A stretch of DNA of 64,000 nt from Verrucomicrobiia bacterium (GTDB taxonomy: Bacteria > Zixibacteria > MSB-5A5 > DSPP01). The notes under the pieces are model-generated. The model had not been told where the DNA came from, ran no database searches, and was given only the letters and a program-made list of their open reading frames with translations. Below are positions 25,610 to 33,289 of this stretch, piece by piece; the first letter of the stretch is position 1, and each line of letters starts with the position of its first letter. The stretch spans positions 85,908 through 149,907 of the forward strand of contig DATLYY010000022.1 in the NCBI GenBank assembly GCA_035574275.1. Reading direction: 5' to 3'. The position numbers and the translations under genes were made by a program.

Positions 25610-27352
25610 ATGCGCAGTTTTTTAGGTACATGCCGGTGCTTGGGGATTTTGTTCTGGCTTTTGCCGTTTGGGCTTTTTGCCGCGCCGAAACCGAGGGATG
25701 TGGTGGCGGAGGTGGATGGGCACCCCATAACCGTGGAAGAGGTGCAAAAAAAGCTTGCCGGTTTGCGCGTTGCCCGTCCCGAATCGAAGCCGGACGAGTT
25801 GAAACGGGAGGCATTGAACGAAATCATAACCGAGCGTTTGGTTAAAATAAAAGCCCCCTCCATTCCAGTGGAACAGGATTCTGCATTCATGCGCCGTGCC
25901 GACTATATGCTGGCCCAGGTGGCCACGCGCGAAGTTTTCAACCGGGAAGTTATTTCCGTCGTTTCCGTTTCGGACAGCGAGGTGACGGAGCGTTACCGGC
26001 AAAGACCGCAGGATTACCAGATGCTGGCATGGGCGAGGGCCAGCCACATACTGATTGCTCCGGTCAAGGACACCCTGCTGCTTACCGCCCGCCAGAAGGA
26101 GACCGGTTGGTGGGCCGATTCGGAACCCAAGGCCAGGGTAATCGCCGATTCGCTTTATCGGCTGATCAGGTCCGGTTTTTCGTTTGATTCGCTGGCGCGT
26201 CACTGGTCGCAGGATATGGTCTCCGGTGTTAAGGGCGGGGATTTGGGGCGGTTTTCCCCCGGCCAAATGGTGCCGGAGTTTGATTCCGTCGTCTTCAGCC
26301 AGGAGGTGGGAAGTGTTTCGCCGCCGGTGAAAACCCGCTTCGGTTATCATCTCATCAAAGTGACGCACCGACAGGAGAAGGAAACCGCACCGCTGCACGA
26401 TTCGCTGTGGCAGGAAATCCACAAGCAGCTTTTGAACGAAAAAATGATCCGGCGCAGCTTTGTTTTCCTGGACAGCCTGCAGCAGGCGGCCGGCGTCCGG
26501 TTCAACGAAAAAGTCCTGGAGATGAGTGATTCCGCGCTGCAGGCCCAAAAAATCTGGGCCGTGGTTTCCCGTCCCGGGGACACGGTCTGGTCCGACCGCT
26601 TCGGTTCCCAACTGGTCATGGCCCGCCCCATTGCCCCCCGGGCCGTGGACCGAGACTTCAAGATAGAATTGCTCAAGGAGGCGATAACCCCGTTTCTTAT
26701 GCGCCGCGCGGTGGCGGATATGAAAATCAACGAGACCGAGGCCTACCTGGCCCGCAAGGAACAGCTTTTTCTGAATGAAAAGATGGACCGCTTGATGAAG
26801 GAATCGCGGATTGAATACAACCCGACGCCGGACGAGGTGGAGACCTATTACCAGACGCATAAATCGGAGTTTAGGACCGCCGAAAGTCTCTCCGTGCACG
26901 TTCAGCAAATGGTATTTAAAACCAGGGCGGAAGCCGACCGCGCCTTTCATGAACTGGAAGCCGGCGCCGACTTTGTCCTTTTGGCCAGAAAGTATTTCAA
27001 GGGGGATTCGGACATCGCGCAGGAGGCTTTTGATCTGGGTTTCATTTCCTATCCGGCAATGCCGCAGGATTTTTTTGCAGTGGCGGAAACGTTGACTGTG
27101 GGGACGATCAGTCGGCCGGTTAAAACCGAATGGGGCTATCATTTGCTCAGAGTTTTGGCCCGCCGCCCGGATTTAAGTTTGGAAGAGGCCCGTCCAAAAA
27201 TCACCGCCGCTATCCGCAAATCCAAACAGGAAGAGCATCGCCAAAGATGGGAGGCCAGCCTGCGCGAGGGCCATAGGATTTCGATCCGGGAACGGGTATT
27301 GAAAGGCATCAAGTACGATCCACCCCGCACGGGCAGTTCCGGCCAGCCTTGA
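25610..27352 (+). CDS. SurA-like periplasmic peptidyl-prolyl isomerase with two parvulin domains
   Basis: This is an exported foldase of 580 residues. A signal peptide (CLGILFWLLPFGLFA) is followed by the SurA N-terminal segment DVVAEVDGHPITVEEVQKKL. A first parvulin domain runs from ASHILIAPVKD to FGYHLIKVTHR and includes GGDLGRFSPGQMVPEFD. After a helical region, a second, more divergent parvulin domain ends WGYHLLRVLARR. It probably escorts outer-membrane proteins such as the barrel encoded just upstream. The ATG at 25610 is chosen because AAAGGAGG lies 6 bases before it; an in-frame ATG at 25586 has no such site. Confidence 0.9.
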   Translation: MRSFLGTCRCLGILFWLLPFGLFAAPKPRDVVAEVDGHPITVEEVQKKLAGLRVARPESKPDELKREALNEIITERLVKIKAPSIPVEQDSAFMRRADYMLAQVATREVFNREVISVVSVSDSEVTERYRQRPQDYQMLAWARASHILIAPVKDTLLLTARQKETGWWADSEPKARVIADSLYRLIRSGFSFDSLARHWSQDMVSGVKGGDLGRFSPGQMVPEFDSVVFSQEVGSVSPPVKTRFGYHLIKVTHRQEKETAPLHDSLWQEIHKQLLNEKMIRRSFVFLDSLQQAAGVRFNEKVLEMSDSALQAQKIWAVVSRPGDTVWSDRFGSQLVMARPIAPRAVDRDFKIELLKEAITPFLMRRAVADMKINETEAYLARKEQLFLNEKMDRLMKESRIEYNPTPDEVETYYQTHKSEFRTAESLSVHVQQMVFKTRAEADRAFHELEAGADFVLLARKYFKGDSDIAQEAFDLGFISYPAMPQDFFAVAETLTVGTISRPVKTEWGYHLLRVLARRPDLSLEEARPKITAAIRKSKQEEHRQRWEASLREGHRISIRERVLKGIKYDPPRTGSSGQP

Positions 27353-27957
27353 ACGGAGGGGGTTCTTCAGCGGACAGCCGGGCTGAAATTCCCTACTCCG
27401 CGGAAATTAAGCGGAAGCTTGTTCATCTGACTTCGCTTTGGATCCCGCTTGCAATTTGGCATCTCCACCAACGTACGGCTGGCATCGTCCTGTGCCTCGT
27501 CTTGGCGGGCTCTTTGGGCCTCGATCTGCTGCGGCATTACGTTCCAAAAGAGACGCGAGGCTGGCGCCATCTGGTGGTTCTGTTTCGGCCGAAAGAACAG
27601 GGCAATCTCTCCGGATCCAGTTTTCTTTTGCTGGCCGCCTTGCTTTTGGTTCTTTTTTTCAGCCGCGAGGCGGCCGCACTTTCCCTTCTGTATATCGTCG
27701 TGGGGGACGTGGCTGGCGCGCTGGTCGGCCGCCGCTTTGGACGCCACCCGCTTTTTGATAAAACCTGGGAGGGGAGCCTCGCTTTTTTTCTGGCCTGTGT
27801 CGTAATTTCGCCGTTTGTACCGGGGTTGCCGTTTTGGGTAAAACTCTGTGCGGCTGCGCTGGCCGCTTTTGTGGAACTCCTGCCGCTGAATCTTGATGAC
27901 AACCTGTCCGTCCCGCTCGCAACGGCCATTTTTCTGGCCGCCGTACAACGGCTATAA
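27349..27957 (+). CDS. DGK1/SEC59-type CTP-dependent lipid kinase-like membrane protein
   Basis: This polytopic membrane protein of about 202 residues resembles the phosphatidate cytidylyltransferase/SEC59/DGK1 group. It begins with EIKRKLVHLTSLWIPLAIW, contains GNLSGSSFLLLAALL and the signature [18 protein letters not shown] followed by KTWEGSLAFF, and ends ELLPLNLDDNLSVPLAT. Family members phosphorylate dolichol, diacylglycerol or phytol with CTP; the substrate here is not known. TTG start overlaps the foldase stop (TTGA). Confidence 0.78.
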   Translation: MNGGGSSADSRAEIPYSAEIKRKLVHLTSLWIPLAIWHLHQRTAGIVLCLVLAGSLGLDLLRHYVPKETRGWRHLVVLFRPKEQGNLSGSSFLLLAALLLVLFFSREAAALSLLYIVVGDVAGALVGRRFGRHPLFDKTWEGSLAFFLACVVISPFVPGLPFWVKLCAAALAAFVELLPLNLDDNLSVPLATAIFLAAVQRL

Positions 27958-28085
27958 CCAAATACCTTCTTTTAAACGACCGTTTTTTGACCGCGTTGTC
28001 ATTTTTTCCTATGGAGACCGGACTCAATTTTTTTGTGCCAATACAACCGCTTGTCCACAAACGGGTTACTGAAAATTTTTTCCCC

Positions 28086-28113
28086 TTGACATCCTTTTTT
28101 CTCCGATTAGATT
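28086..28113 (+). promoter_or_regulatory. Putative promoter of the cold-shock gene
   Basis: TTGACA (28086-28091), a 16-base pyrimidine-rich spacer and TAGATT (28108-28113) give a sigma70-like promoter. It leaves a 5' leader of about 60 bases before the GTG start. The 130 bases before it (27958-28085) hold no gene I can see. Confidence 0.55.
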
Positions 28114-28180
28114 TTATTTTAGTGAAGGAAGGTGGACTCCAGAAACCGTTCAACCTTAACCCAATACAGGAGGTTTGGCC

Positions 28181-28381
28181 GTGGCCAAAGGCAGAGTCAA
28201 GTGGTTCAATGAGACTCGGGGGTATGGCTTTATAACCAACCAGGAAGGTGAAGAACTGTACGTCCATTTCACGGACATACAGGGGAGAGGGTACAAGACG
28301 TTAGTGGAAGGGGAAGAGGTCGAATACGAAGTGAAAGCCAACGAGAAAGGAAAACAGGCCACCAACGTAATGAAACTCTGA
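28181..28381 (+). CDS. csp: Cold-shock domain protein (CspA family)
   Basis: This is a 66-residue single cold-shock domain that binds single-stranded nucleic acid, acting as RNA chaperone. RNP1 is KGRVKWFNETRGYGFI and RNP2 is LYVHFTDI. Ile and Gly residues follow in normal positions, and the C-terminus reads GKQATNVMKL. GTG at 28181 is favoured over TTG 28175 because CAGGAGG ends 7 bases upstream of it and the domain begins there. With its own promoter, leader and terminator it is a monocistronic unit, as usual for csp genes. Confidence 0.93.
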   Translation: MAKGRVKWFNETRGYGFITNQEGEELYVHFTDIQGRGYKTLVEGEEVEYEVKANEKGKQATNVMKL

Positions 28382-28393
28382 CCCGTACGGGCC

Positions 28394-28428
28394 AAATCCC
28401 CCACAACCTCCAAGGTTGTGGGGGATTT
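28394..28428 (+). terminator. Intrinsic terminator of the cold-shock gene
   Basis: A perfect 15-bp stem (AAATCCCCCACAACC with GGTTGTGGGGGATTT) with a 5-base loop is followed by GTTTTA, 12 bases after the stop codon. Confidence 0.92.
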
Positions 28429-28534
28429 GTTTTACCGATCAAGTCAATAAAGTCTTACAAATAGGTTAGACCAATAGGAATAACAGAGAAGGCAGAACCA
28501 ACCTTAAAGCTTAAATCACAAATTTGAGGTATCT

Positions 28535-30049
28535 ATGAAGGCAATCGATTTGCGCTCCGACACGGTCACCCGCCCCTCCCCCGGCATGCGAAGAGCGATG
28601 TACGAAGCCGAAGTGGGGGATGATGTTTTCGGGGACGATCCGACCGTCCAAATTCTGGAGGAACGAGTAGCCGAACTTTTCGGCAAAGAGGCCTCCGTTT
28701 TCGTCCCTTCCGGGACAATGGGGAATCAGATTTCCCTTAAAGTTTTAAGCAGTCCCGGCGACGAACTGCTCTTGGATGAAAACTCGCATATTTTCAATTA
28801 CGAAGTGGGTGCGCCGGCCGCCCTCTCCGGTCTTCTCGTTCATCCGTTAAAAGGGGAGCGGGGGCACTTGACCGCCCTGCAAATTGAATCTCACGTGCGC
28901 GGATCTGATTTGCACTTACCTCCCACACGCGTGGTGGCCGTGGAAAACACGCACAACCGCGCCGGAGGGACGATTGCCTCCCTGGATGAGTTCAAACGAA
29001 TCAAGCAGGTCGCCGTCACCCGTCAGTTGAAACTGCATCTGGACGGCGCCCGTTTGTGGAACGCCTCGGTCGCCACCGGCATTCCGCTGGCCGACTGGGC
29101 CGCTCCTTTTGACACGGTGATGTCCTGTCTCTCCAAGGGGCTTGGCTGCCCGGTGGGGTCTATGGTGGTTGGCAATAAGGAGACGATAGCCAAAGCCCGC
29201 AAAGTCAGGAAGTTGTTCGGAGGCGGCATGCGCCAAGTGGGGATTCTCGCCGCCGCCGGGCTGTACGCCTTGGAGCACAATTTTGCCCGGTTGGCGGAGG
29301 ACCACGCCAATGCCCGGCACCTTGCCACCGGTCTGGCAAACCTGTCCGGTTTGCAGGTCGATCTGGATTCCGTTCAAACCAACATTGTCATAGTGGATTT
29401 AAAACCATCCGGCAAATCTGTTCCGGACGTCGTTGCCCGGTTGAGGGAAGAGGGTGTGCGGGTCGTTCCCTTCGGCCCCACCCGCATCCGCGCCGTCTGC
29501 CATCTGGATGTAGGCCGGGAGGACATTGATAAGGTGCTGGAGGTTTTCTGCCGCCACTTCGAACCCATTCGCGTCCCCGCAGCCTTCCCCTCCGGAACAC
29601 CGGAGACCGAAAAGCCGACTCCCTATGCCGCCCGCCGGGTGCGGGCCGATTTGGCGGAGCTGATAAGCGCCTTTGCCGACGGACGGCTGGAAAACGAGTA
29701 TTATCTTTCGTTGCGCACGGGCCGTATTCACCTTTTGACCGACCGGAGCAGCGAGGAGGAAAGACAGGAACTGTATCAATCGGAGGAGGACTACATTCTT
29801 CTTCCCAAGAAGCGGAGCCGGGACGGCTATCAGGACCTGCTCGATTTTATCGCCGGTGTCGGCGATGCCGGCTTGAAGGAAAAACTTTCCACCGCCGTGC
29901 AGGGACAGGGGGCCTTCCGGCGTTTCAAGGATGTTCTGTTGGCCTACCCGGAGGATCGCCGCAAATGGTTTACCTTTTCCGGCGAAAGGGATGAAGCCCG
30001 CCTGCGGGAATGGATGAAGGAGAATCAGATTGCCTTGGACTTGTTGTGA
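28535..30049 (+). CDS. Low-specificity L-threonine aldolase fused to a C-terminal UPF0158 domain
   Basis: Residues 1 to about 345 are a PLP-dependent threonine aldolase (threonine to glycine plus acetaldehyde). Motifs are [47 protein letters not shown] and the PLP-Lys site [13 protein letters not shown]. From about residue 365 to 504 a second domain follows, with [47 protein letters not shown] and [14 protein letters not shown]. This matches the uncharacterised UPF0158 family. Normal LtaE is about 340 residues, so this is a fusion. A short Pro/Thr linker (residues about 346-364) joins the parts. It overlaps a free-standing UPF0158 gene by GTGA. Confidence 0.88.
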   Translation: MKAIDLRSDTVTRPSPGMRRAMYEAEVGDDVFGDDPTVQILEERVAELFGKEASVFVPSGTMGNQISLKVLSSPGDELLLDENSHIFNYEVGAPAALSGLLVHPLKGERGHLTALQIESHVRGSDLHLPPTRVVAVENTHNRAGGTIASLDEFKRIKQVAVTRQLKLHLDGARLWNASVATGIPLADWAAPFDTVMSCLSKGLGCPVGSMVVGNKETIAKARKVRKLFGGGMRQVGILAAAGLYALEHNFARLAEDHANARHLATGLANLSGLQVDLDSVQTNIVIVDLKPSGKSVPDVVARLREEGVRVVPFGPTRIRAVCHLDVGREDIDKVLEVFCRHFEPIRVPAAFPSGTPETEKPTPYAARRVRADLAELISAFADGRLENEYYLSLRTGRIHLLTDRSSEEERQELYQSEEDYILLPKKRSRDGYQDLLDFIAGVGDAGLKEKLSTAVQGQGAFRRFKDVLLAYPEDRRKWFTFSGERDEARLREWMKENQIALDLL

Positions 30050-30480
30050 AAAAGCTTCTAATTGACAAAAAGGAGCTCGACTTGGCCCTTTCTTCCAACG
30101 AGCCGGAAGCCCACTTTTACCTCGATTTGAACACCGGCAAAATTCGCAAAACAGCCGCCCGCTCGATTGCCGGACAGGAGGATTACGACTTTGTCTCGCA
30201 CGATTTGGCCAAGCGCACCAATTTCATCCCCCTGCCCAAGCATACGGAGACCTCCTTTAAGGATCTCGTGCGCCAGTTTGCCGGCCGAACCGGTGATGCG
30301 GAACTAAAGTCCCAATTACAAGAATTGCTCAAAGGGAAGTTTGCCCGTTTTCAACTGAATGAACTTTTCTTCGACCGTCCCGAAGAGCTTAAGAACTGGA
30401 AAAACTTTTTGCGGGAGAAGTATCTCGAGGAACTGTCCGGAAAACTTAGAGGCGAGGGGTTGACCTTGCAACTGGCGTGA
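30046..30480 (+). CDS. UPF0158-family protein, free-standing
   Basis: This 144-residue protein of unknown function has the same architecture as the C-terminal domain of the upstream fusion: KELDLALSSNEPEAHFYLDLNTGKI, a middle FIPLPKHTETSFKDLVRQF, and ARFQLNELFFDRPEELKNW. GTG start in a GTGA overlap with the aldolase fusion stop indicates a tightly coupled pair, probably made by tandem duplication. No catalytic motif is recognisable. The frame also opens at 30010 within the previous gene, but the coupled GTG fits better. Confidence 0.7.
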   Translation: MKKLLIDKKELDLALSSNEPEAHFYLDLNTGKIRKTAARSIAGQEDYDFVSHDLAKRTNFIPLPKHTETSFKDLVRQFAGRTGDAELKSQLQELLKGKFARFQLNELFFDRPEELKNWKNFLREKYLEELSGKLRGEGLTLQLA

Positions 30481-30510
30481 GGCTTGAGGCTCGATGGTGA
30501 AGCCAGATCG

Positions 30511-31557
30511 TTATTTCCTCAAAAGCGATTCGTAGAGTTTTTCCATGATCTTGACGTTTTCGCTCCAATTGAAGTTTTTCCGCACAAACTCCCTTCCGGC
30601 TTTTCCCATCCGTTTTCGCAGGTTTTCGTCGGAAACCAAAAGCTCGATTTTCTCCGCCAGGGCATTGACGTCTTCCGGCGGCACCAAAAAACCGGACACC
30701 CCATCCCGCATAACTTCCGGAAGGCCGCCCGTATTGCTGGCAATCACCGGGATTTCACAGGCCTGCGCTTCCAGGACTGAAACACCGAAGGATTCCCGCA
30801 GGGATGGATTGACCAAAATGTCCATTCGCTGCAAGTAGGCAGGGATTTCATTTGGAGCTACCCGCCCGGCAAGCTCCAAGCGGTCGCTAATCTTTAATTC
30901 GGCTGCCAATCGTTCCAATTTCGGCCGCAAGGAGCCGTCGCCGACGAGCAGGAGTCTAAGGCCGGGATTTCGCAGTTTTGCAGAAGCCCGGATCAGGTAT
31001 TCCAGTCCATACACCGGTTCCAAGCTTTTTGTCGACCCGATTACTATATCCTTGTTTTGCTTGGTAAGTCGCGGTTGAAAAACCTCCAAATCTACACCAA
31101 AGGGGGTCAACGTCACTTTTTTATAGTTTGTAAGCAAACGCTCGGTCGCTTCGGCCAGAAATTTCCCCGCCGCCGTCAGGCCGTCCGTCTTGGAAAGTAC
31201 GGAGCCGAGCCATTTTCGCTTTAAAAAGGATTGAGGAAAGTCCAAAACGTCGCTTCCCCAAGCGGTGATGACAAACGGGTGAAAACCGGTTTTCGACCCC
31301 AAGAATCCATAACTCGTGGCATAGTGGGAGTGAAGAAGATCCGGCTTCAATTCTTTGACCAGTTTCTTTACCAACCCGATGTTGAAGAAGTAATCCAGCT
31401 TGGTTCCAGTCGGCCGCCGAAAGGGATGAACGATGGCTCCCTCAATCGGTTCGTTGACCAAACTGGCGACGTGGACCTCATCCCCCCGCCGCACGAAATG
31501 CCGCACCCACTTTTGCGTATGCGGGCTGCCGGAATGGGCCAAATAGAGAATTTTCAC
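30511..31557 (-). CDS. GT4-family glycosyltransferase
   Basis: This retaining glycosyltransferase of 348 residues has a GT-B fold. The N-terminal domain starts MKILYLAHSGSPHTQKWVRHF, with HSHYATSYGF and VITAWGSDVLDF. The C-terminal donor domain has VGDGSLRPKLE, the E-x7-E signature ESFGVSVLEAQACEIPVIAS and NTGGLPEVM. Such enzymes build polysaccharides or lipid-linked glycans; acceptor unknown. It lies 13 bases downstream of tRNA-Gly on the same strand and may be co-transcribed with it. Confidence 0.9.
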   Translation of the reverse strand: MKILYLAHSGSPHTQKWVRHFVRRGDEVHVASLVNEPIEGAIVHPFRRPTGTKLDYFFNIGLVKKLVKELKPDLLHSHYATSYGFLGSKTGFHPFVITAWGSDVLDFPQSFLKRKWLGSVLSKTDGLTAAGKFLAEATERLLTNYKKVTLTPFGVDLEVFQPRLTKQNKDIVIGSTKSLEPVYGLEYLIRASAKLRNPGLRLLLVGDGSLRPKLERLAAELKISDRLELAGRVAPNEIPAYLQRMDILVNPSLRESFGVSVLEAQACEIPVIASNTGGLPEVMRDGVSGFLVPPEDVNALAEKIELLVSDENLRKRMGKAGREFVRKNFNWSENVKIMEKLYESLLRK

Positions 31558-31570
31558 GGAAATAAAAAAA

Positions 31571-31643
31571 GCGGGAGACGGGACTCGAACCCGCGACCAA
31601 CAGCTTGGAAGGCTGTGACTCTAACCAGCTGAGTTACTCCCGC
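31571..31643 (-). tRNA. tRNA-Gly (anticodon TCC)
   Basis: Read on the minus strand, a 73-base cloverleaf forms. Acceptor GCGGGAG pairs with CTCCCGC, the D arm is ACTCAGCTGGTTAGAGT, the anticodon stem ACAGC/GCTGT encloses CTTCCAA (TCC), and the T arm is GCGGGTTCGAGTCCCGT. CCA is not encoded. Confidence 0.95.
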
Positions 31644-31890
31644 AGAACTTTTCTACCAGGGCTTTCTTGAAGGTGCTTCCCTCTAAGCTCTTTAAGAACC
31701 GCTCCTTCTTAATGGCTTCGCCGCGGCTCGAAAATTCTTCAGCCCAGACCAAATCAAACGGCATCCTGCGCCGTGTGGATTTTACCGCACCAAGATTATG
31801 CAGTTCCAAACGTCTGGCAAGATTCTTTGTCTGTCCGACGTACAGTTTTCCATCTATCCGGCTGCGTAAAATATATAAGTAGTAACCCAT
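31621..31890 (-). CDS. Small GIY-YIG nuclease-domain protein beside tRNA-Gly
   Basis: This 89-residue single-domain GIY-YIG protein (UvrC-N/Slx1/YhbQ fold) starts at MGYYLYILRS. It has the second motif KLYVGQT, the catalytic Arg in NLARRLELHN and the metal Glu in EAIKKERFLKS. Members include homing-endonuclease domains and structure-specific nucleases. Its last codons and stop lie inside the tRNA-Gly gene (31621-31643), and a partial copy of that tRNA lies just before its start. The frame extends upstream through the tRNA remnant, which is non-coding, so 31890 is the start. Confidence 0.82.
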   Translation of the reverse strand: MGYYLYILRSRIDGKLYVGQTKNLARRLELHNLGAVKSTRRRMPFDLVWAEEFSSRGEAIKKERFLKSLEGSTFKKALVEKFCGSNSAG

Positions 31891-31910
31891 TTGCCAACTG
31901 GACGCCTCTT

Positions 31911-31962
31911 GAACCCGCGACCAACCCGTACGGGTGACTCTAACCAGCTGAGTTACTCCCGC
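31911..31962 (-). pseudogene. Broken tRNA copy (tRNA-Gly-like remnant)
   Basis: On the minus strand this reads as the 5' acceptor strand, intact D arm and start of the T arm (GCGGGTTC) of tRNA-Gly. A 29-base block at 31934-31962 is identical to 31615-31643, and a 15-base block at 31911-31925 is identical to 31587-31601. The anticodon arm is replaced by the palindrome ACCCGTACGGGT, which leaves no 7-base loop. The 3' acceptor strand is missing where the GIY-YIG gene begins. Confidence 0.8.
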
Positions 31963-32075
31963 GATGTTTAGCAAATTAACGGTTTAACCTTGTATTCCGC
32001 AACCGGTGTAGGGGTAGAATATATTCAACCCTTTCAAAAGCGATTGACAACTTTTCGAATACTGACAAATTCAAT

Positions 32076-32157
32076 GGAGAGGGGAGGATTCGAACCTCCG
32101 TAGGCGTAAGCCGGCAGATTTACAGTCTGCTCCCGTTGGCCGCTTGGGTACCTCTCC
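32076..32157 (-). tRNA. tRNA-Tyr (anticodon GTA)
   Basis: This is an 82-base class II tRNA on the minus strand. Acceptor GGAGAGG pairs with CCTCTCC. The anticodon loop CTGTAAATC holds GTA, there is a long variable arm (about CGGCTTACGCCTA), and the T arm is GGAGGTTCGAATCCTCC. Tyr followed by Gly on one strand recalls the common Thr-Tyr-Gly-Thr tRNA cluster upstream of tuf. Confidence 0.95.
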
Positions 32158-32169
32158 GGCACACAGCGA

Positions 32170-32196
32170 ATAATAAAAATTGAAGCCCTTTGTCAA
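32170..32196 (-). promoter_or_regulatory. Putative promoter for the tRNA-Tyr/tRNA-Gly unit
   Basis: On the minus strand TTGACA (32196-32191) precedes TATTAT (32175-32170) with a 15-base spacer; a 17-base alternative, TTATTC, also exists. It lies 13 bases upstream of the tRNA-Tyr 5' end. Confidence 0.6.
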
Positions 32197-32233
32197 GAAA
32201 TATATGCTCTCTTGAGGCCGGTTAACAGGCGCT

Positions 32234-32262
32234 TTGACTTCCGCCTCAAATAAGGATATATT
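32234..32262 (+). promoter_or_regulatory. Sigma70-type promoter of lemA, apparently leaderless
   Basis: TTGACT (32234-32239), a 17-base spacer and TATATT (32257-32262) form a near-consensus promoter. Start of transcription about 7 bases downstream coincides with the A of the lemA ATG at 32269. An AAGGA at 32252-32256 is upstream of that start site and so would not be in the mRNA. Confidence 0.68.
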
Positions 32263-32268
32263 TTTGCA

Positions 32269-32850
32269 ATGCCGGTTGGCAAAGGCCTGATGGCCACCTT
32301 AATCGTCGTGGGGGTTCTGGTCTTTCTGCTTTTGGTCGTCGGCGGGACGCTCTGGGGAACCTACAACTCGCTGGTCAATTCCAACGAGTCGGTAAAATCG
32401 GCCTGGGCCCAGGTGGACAACCAGCTCCAGCGCCGCGGAGATTTGATACCGAACCTGGTGGAGACGGTAAAGGGGTATGCCGGCCACGAACGGGAGCTCT
32501 TTGAAAAAATCGCCGCCGCCCGGGCCGCCATGTTTTCGGCCGCCACGCCGGCGGCAAAAATGGAGGCCAATACCGAGCTTTCCGGCTGGCTGGGCCGCCT
32601 TTTGGCGATAGCCGAAAATTACCCGAACCTGAAGGCCAACGAAAGTTTCAACCGGCTTTTGGATGAACTCGCGGGAACGGAAAACCGGATTGCCGTTGAG
32701 CGAAAGCGCTATAACGACATTGTTTTGACCTACAACCAGAAAATCAAGCGTTTCCCAACCAATTTTCTGGCCGGAATTTTCGGTTTTTCACAGGCCACCT
32801 ATTTTGAGGCGGAGGAAGCCAAAAAGGAAGTTCCCGCCGTAACATTTTAA
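32269..32850 (+). CDS. lemA: LemA family protein
   Basis: This 193-residue membrane-anchored LemA protein has an N-terminal transmembrane helix (LIVVGVLVFLLLVVGGTLW). The family's defining coiled-coil core follows: YNSLVNSNESVKSAWAQVD, LQRRGDLIPNLVETVKGYA, ENYPNLKANESFNRL, ELAGTENRIAVERKRYN and FPTNFLAGIFGF. The role in bacteria is not settled; the topology places the helical domain outside the cytoplasmic membrane. The rnpB RNA starts directly after its stop. Confidence 0.95.
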   Translation: MPVGKGLMATLIVVGVLVFLLLVVGGTLWGTYNSLVNSNESVKSAWAQVDNQLQRRGDLIPNLVETVKGYAGHERELFEKIAAARAAMFSAATPAAKMEANTELSGWLGRLLAIAENYPNLKANESFNRLLDELAGTENRIAVERKRYNDIVLTYNQKIKRFPTNFLAGIFGFSQATYFEAEEAKKEVPAVTF

Positions 32851-33196
32851 CCGGCCGGGCGAGCCGTCGCTCTCCGAGAAATCGGGGGGAGGAAAGTCCG
32901 GGCTCCAAAGAAGTCAAGCCCCCTTAGCCGGGGGTCCGTTCGGTTTAATCCGGGCGGAACGGATAGTGCCGCAGAAAACATACCGCCCCGGGCAACCGGG
33001 GTAAGGGTGAAATGGCGAGGTAAGAGCTCACCGCGCTCCGGGTAACCGGGGCGGCAGGGAAAACCCGCTTGGGAGCAAGGCCGCGCAGCGGCGGGTACTT
33101 CGCCCAAGGCCGCGGGTAGGCCGCTTGAGGTTTTTGGCAACAAAGACCCCAGATGGATGACGGCATAGAACCAAACCCGGCTTACGGCCCGGCCGG
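32851..33196 (+). ncRNA. rnpB: RNase P RNA (bacterial type A)
   Basis: This catalytic RNA matures tRNA 5' ends. Its ends pair perfectly as P1: CCGGCCGGGC at 32851-32860 with GCCCGGCCGG at 33187-33196. Universally conserved core segments are present: GAGGAAAGTCCGGGCTCC near 32890, GGTAAGAGCTCACCGCG near 33020 and AGAACCAAACCCGGCTTAC near 33167. Length of about 346 bases is normal for type A. The ends are inferred from P1 pairing. It begins at the base after the lemA stop, so it may be transcribed from the lemA promoter. Confidence 0.95.
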
Positions 33197-33289
33197 TTAA
33201 GATTTTACGGGGCAGGTTGATATTCGATAACAATCTGTTGAAAAATGTTAAATTTGGGTATCCCGTCGATTTAGGCGGCGGGAAAGAAA

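Noticed and set aside
25622..27142. Minus-strand open frame of 506 codons opposite the SurA-like gene
   Set aside because: The plus-strand product has a signal peptide and two parvulin domains; the antisense product has none.
31911..31962. Second functional tRNA-Gly
   Set aside because: No 7-base anticodon loop can form and the 3' acceptor strand is missing, so it is recorded as a remnant.
33197..33289. Possible small gene or riboswitch between rnpB and recJ
   Set aside because: Only 93 bases, no coding frame with a start and ribosome site and no conserved aptamer sequence I recognise.
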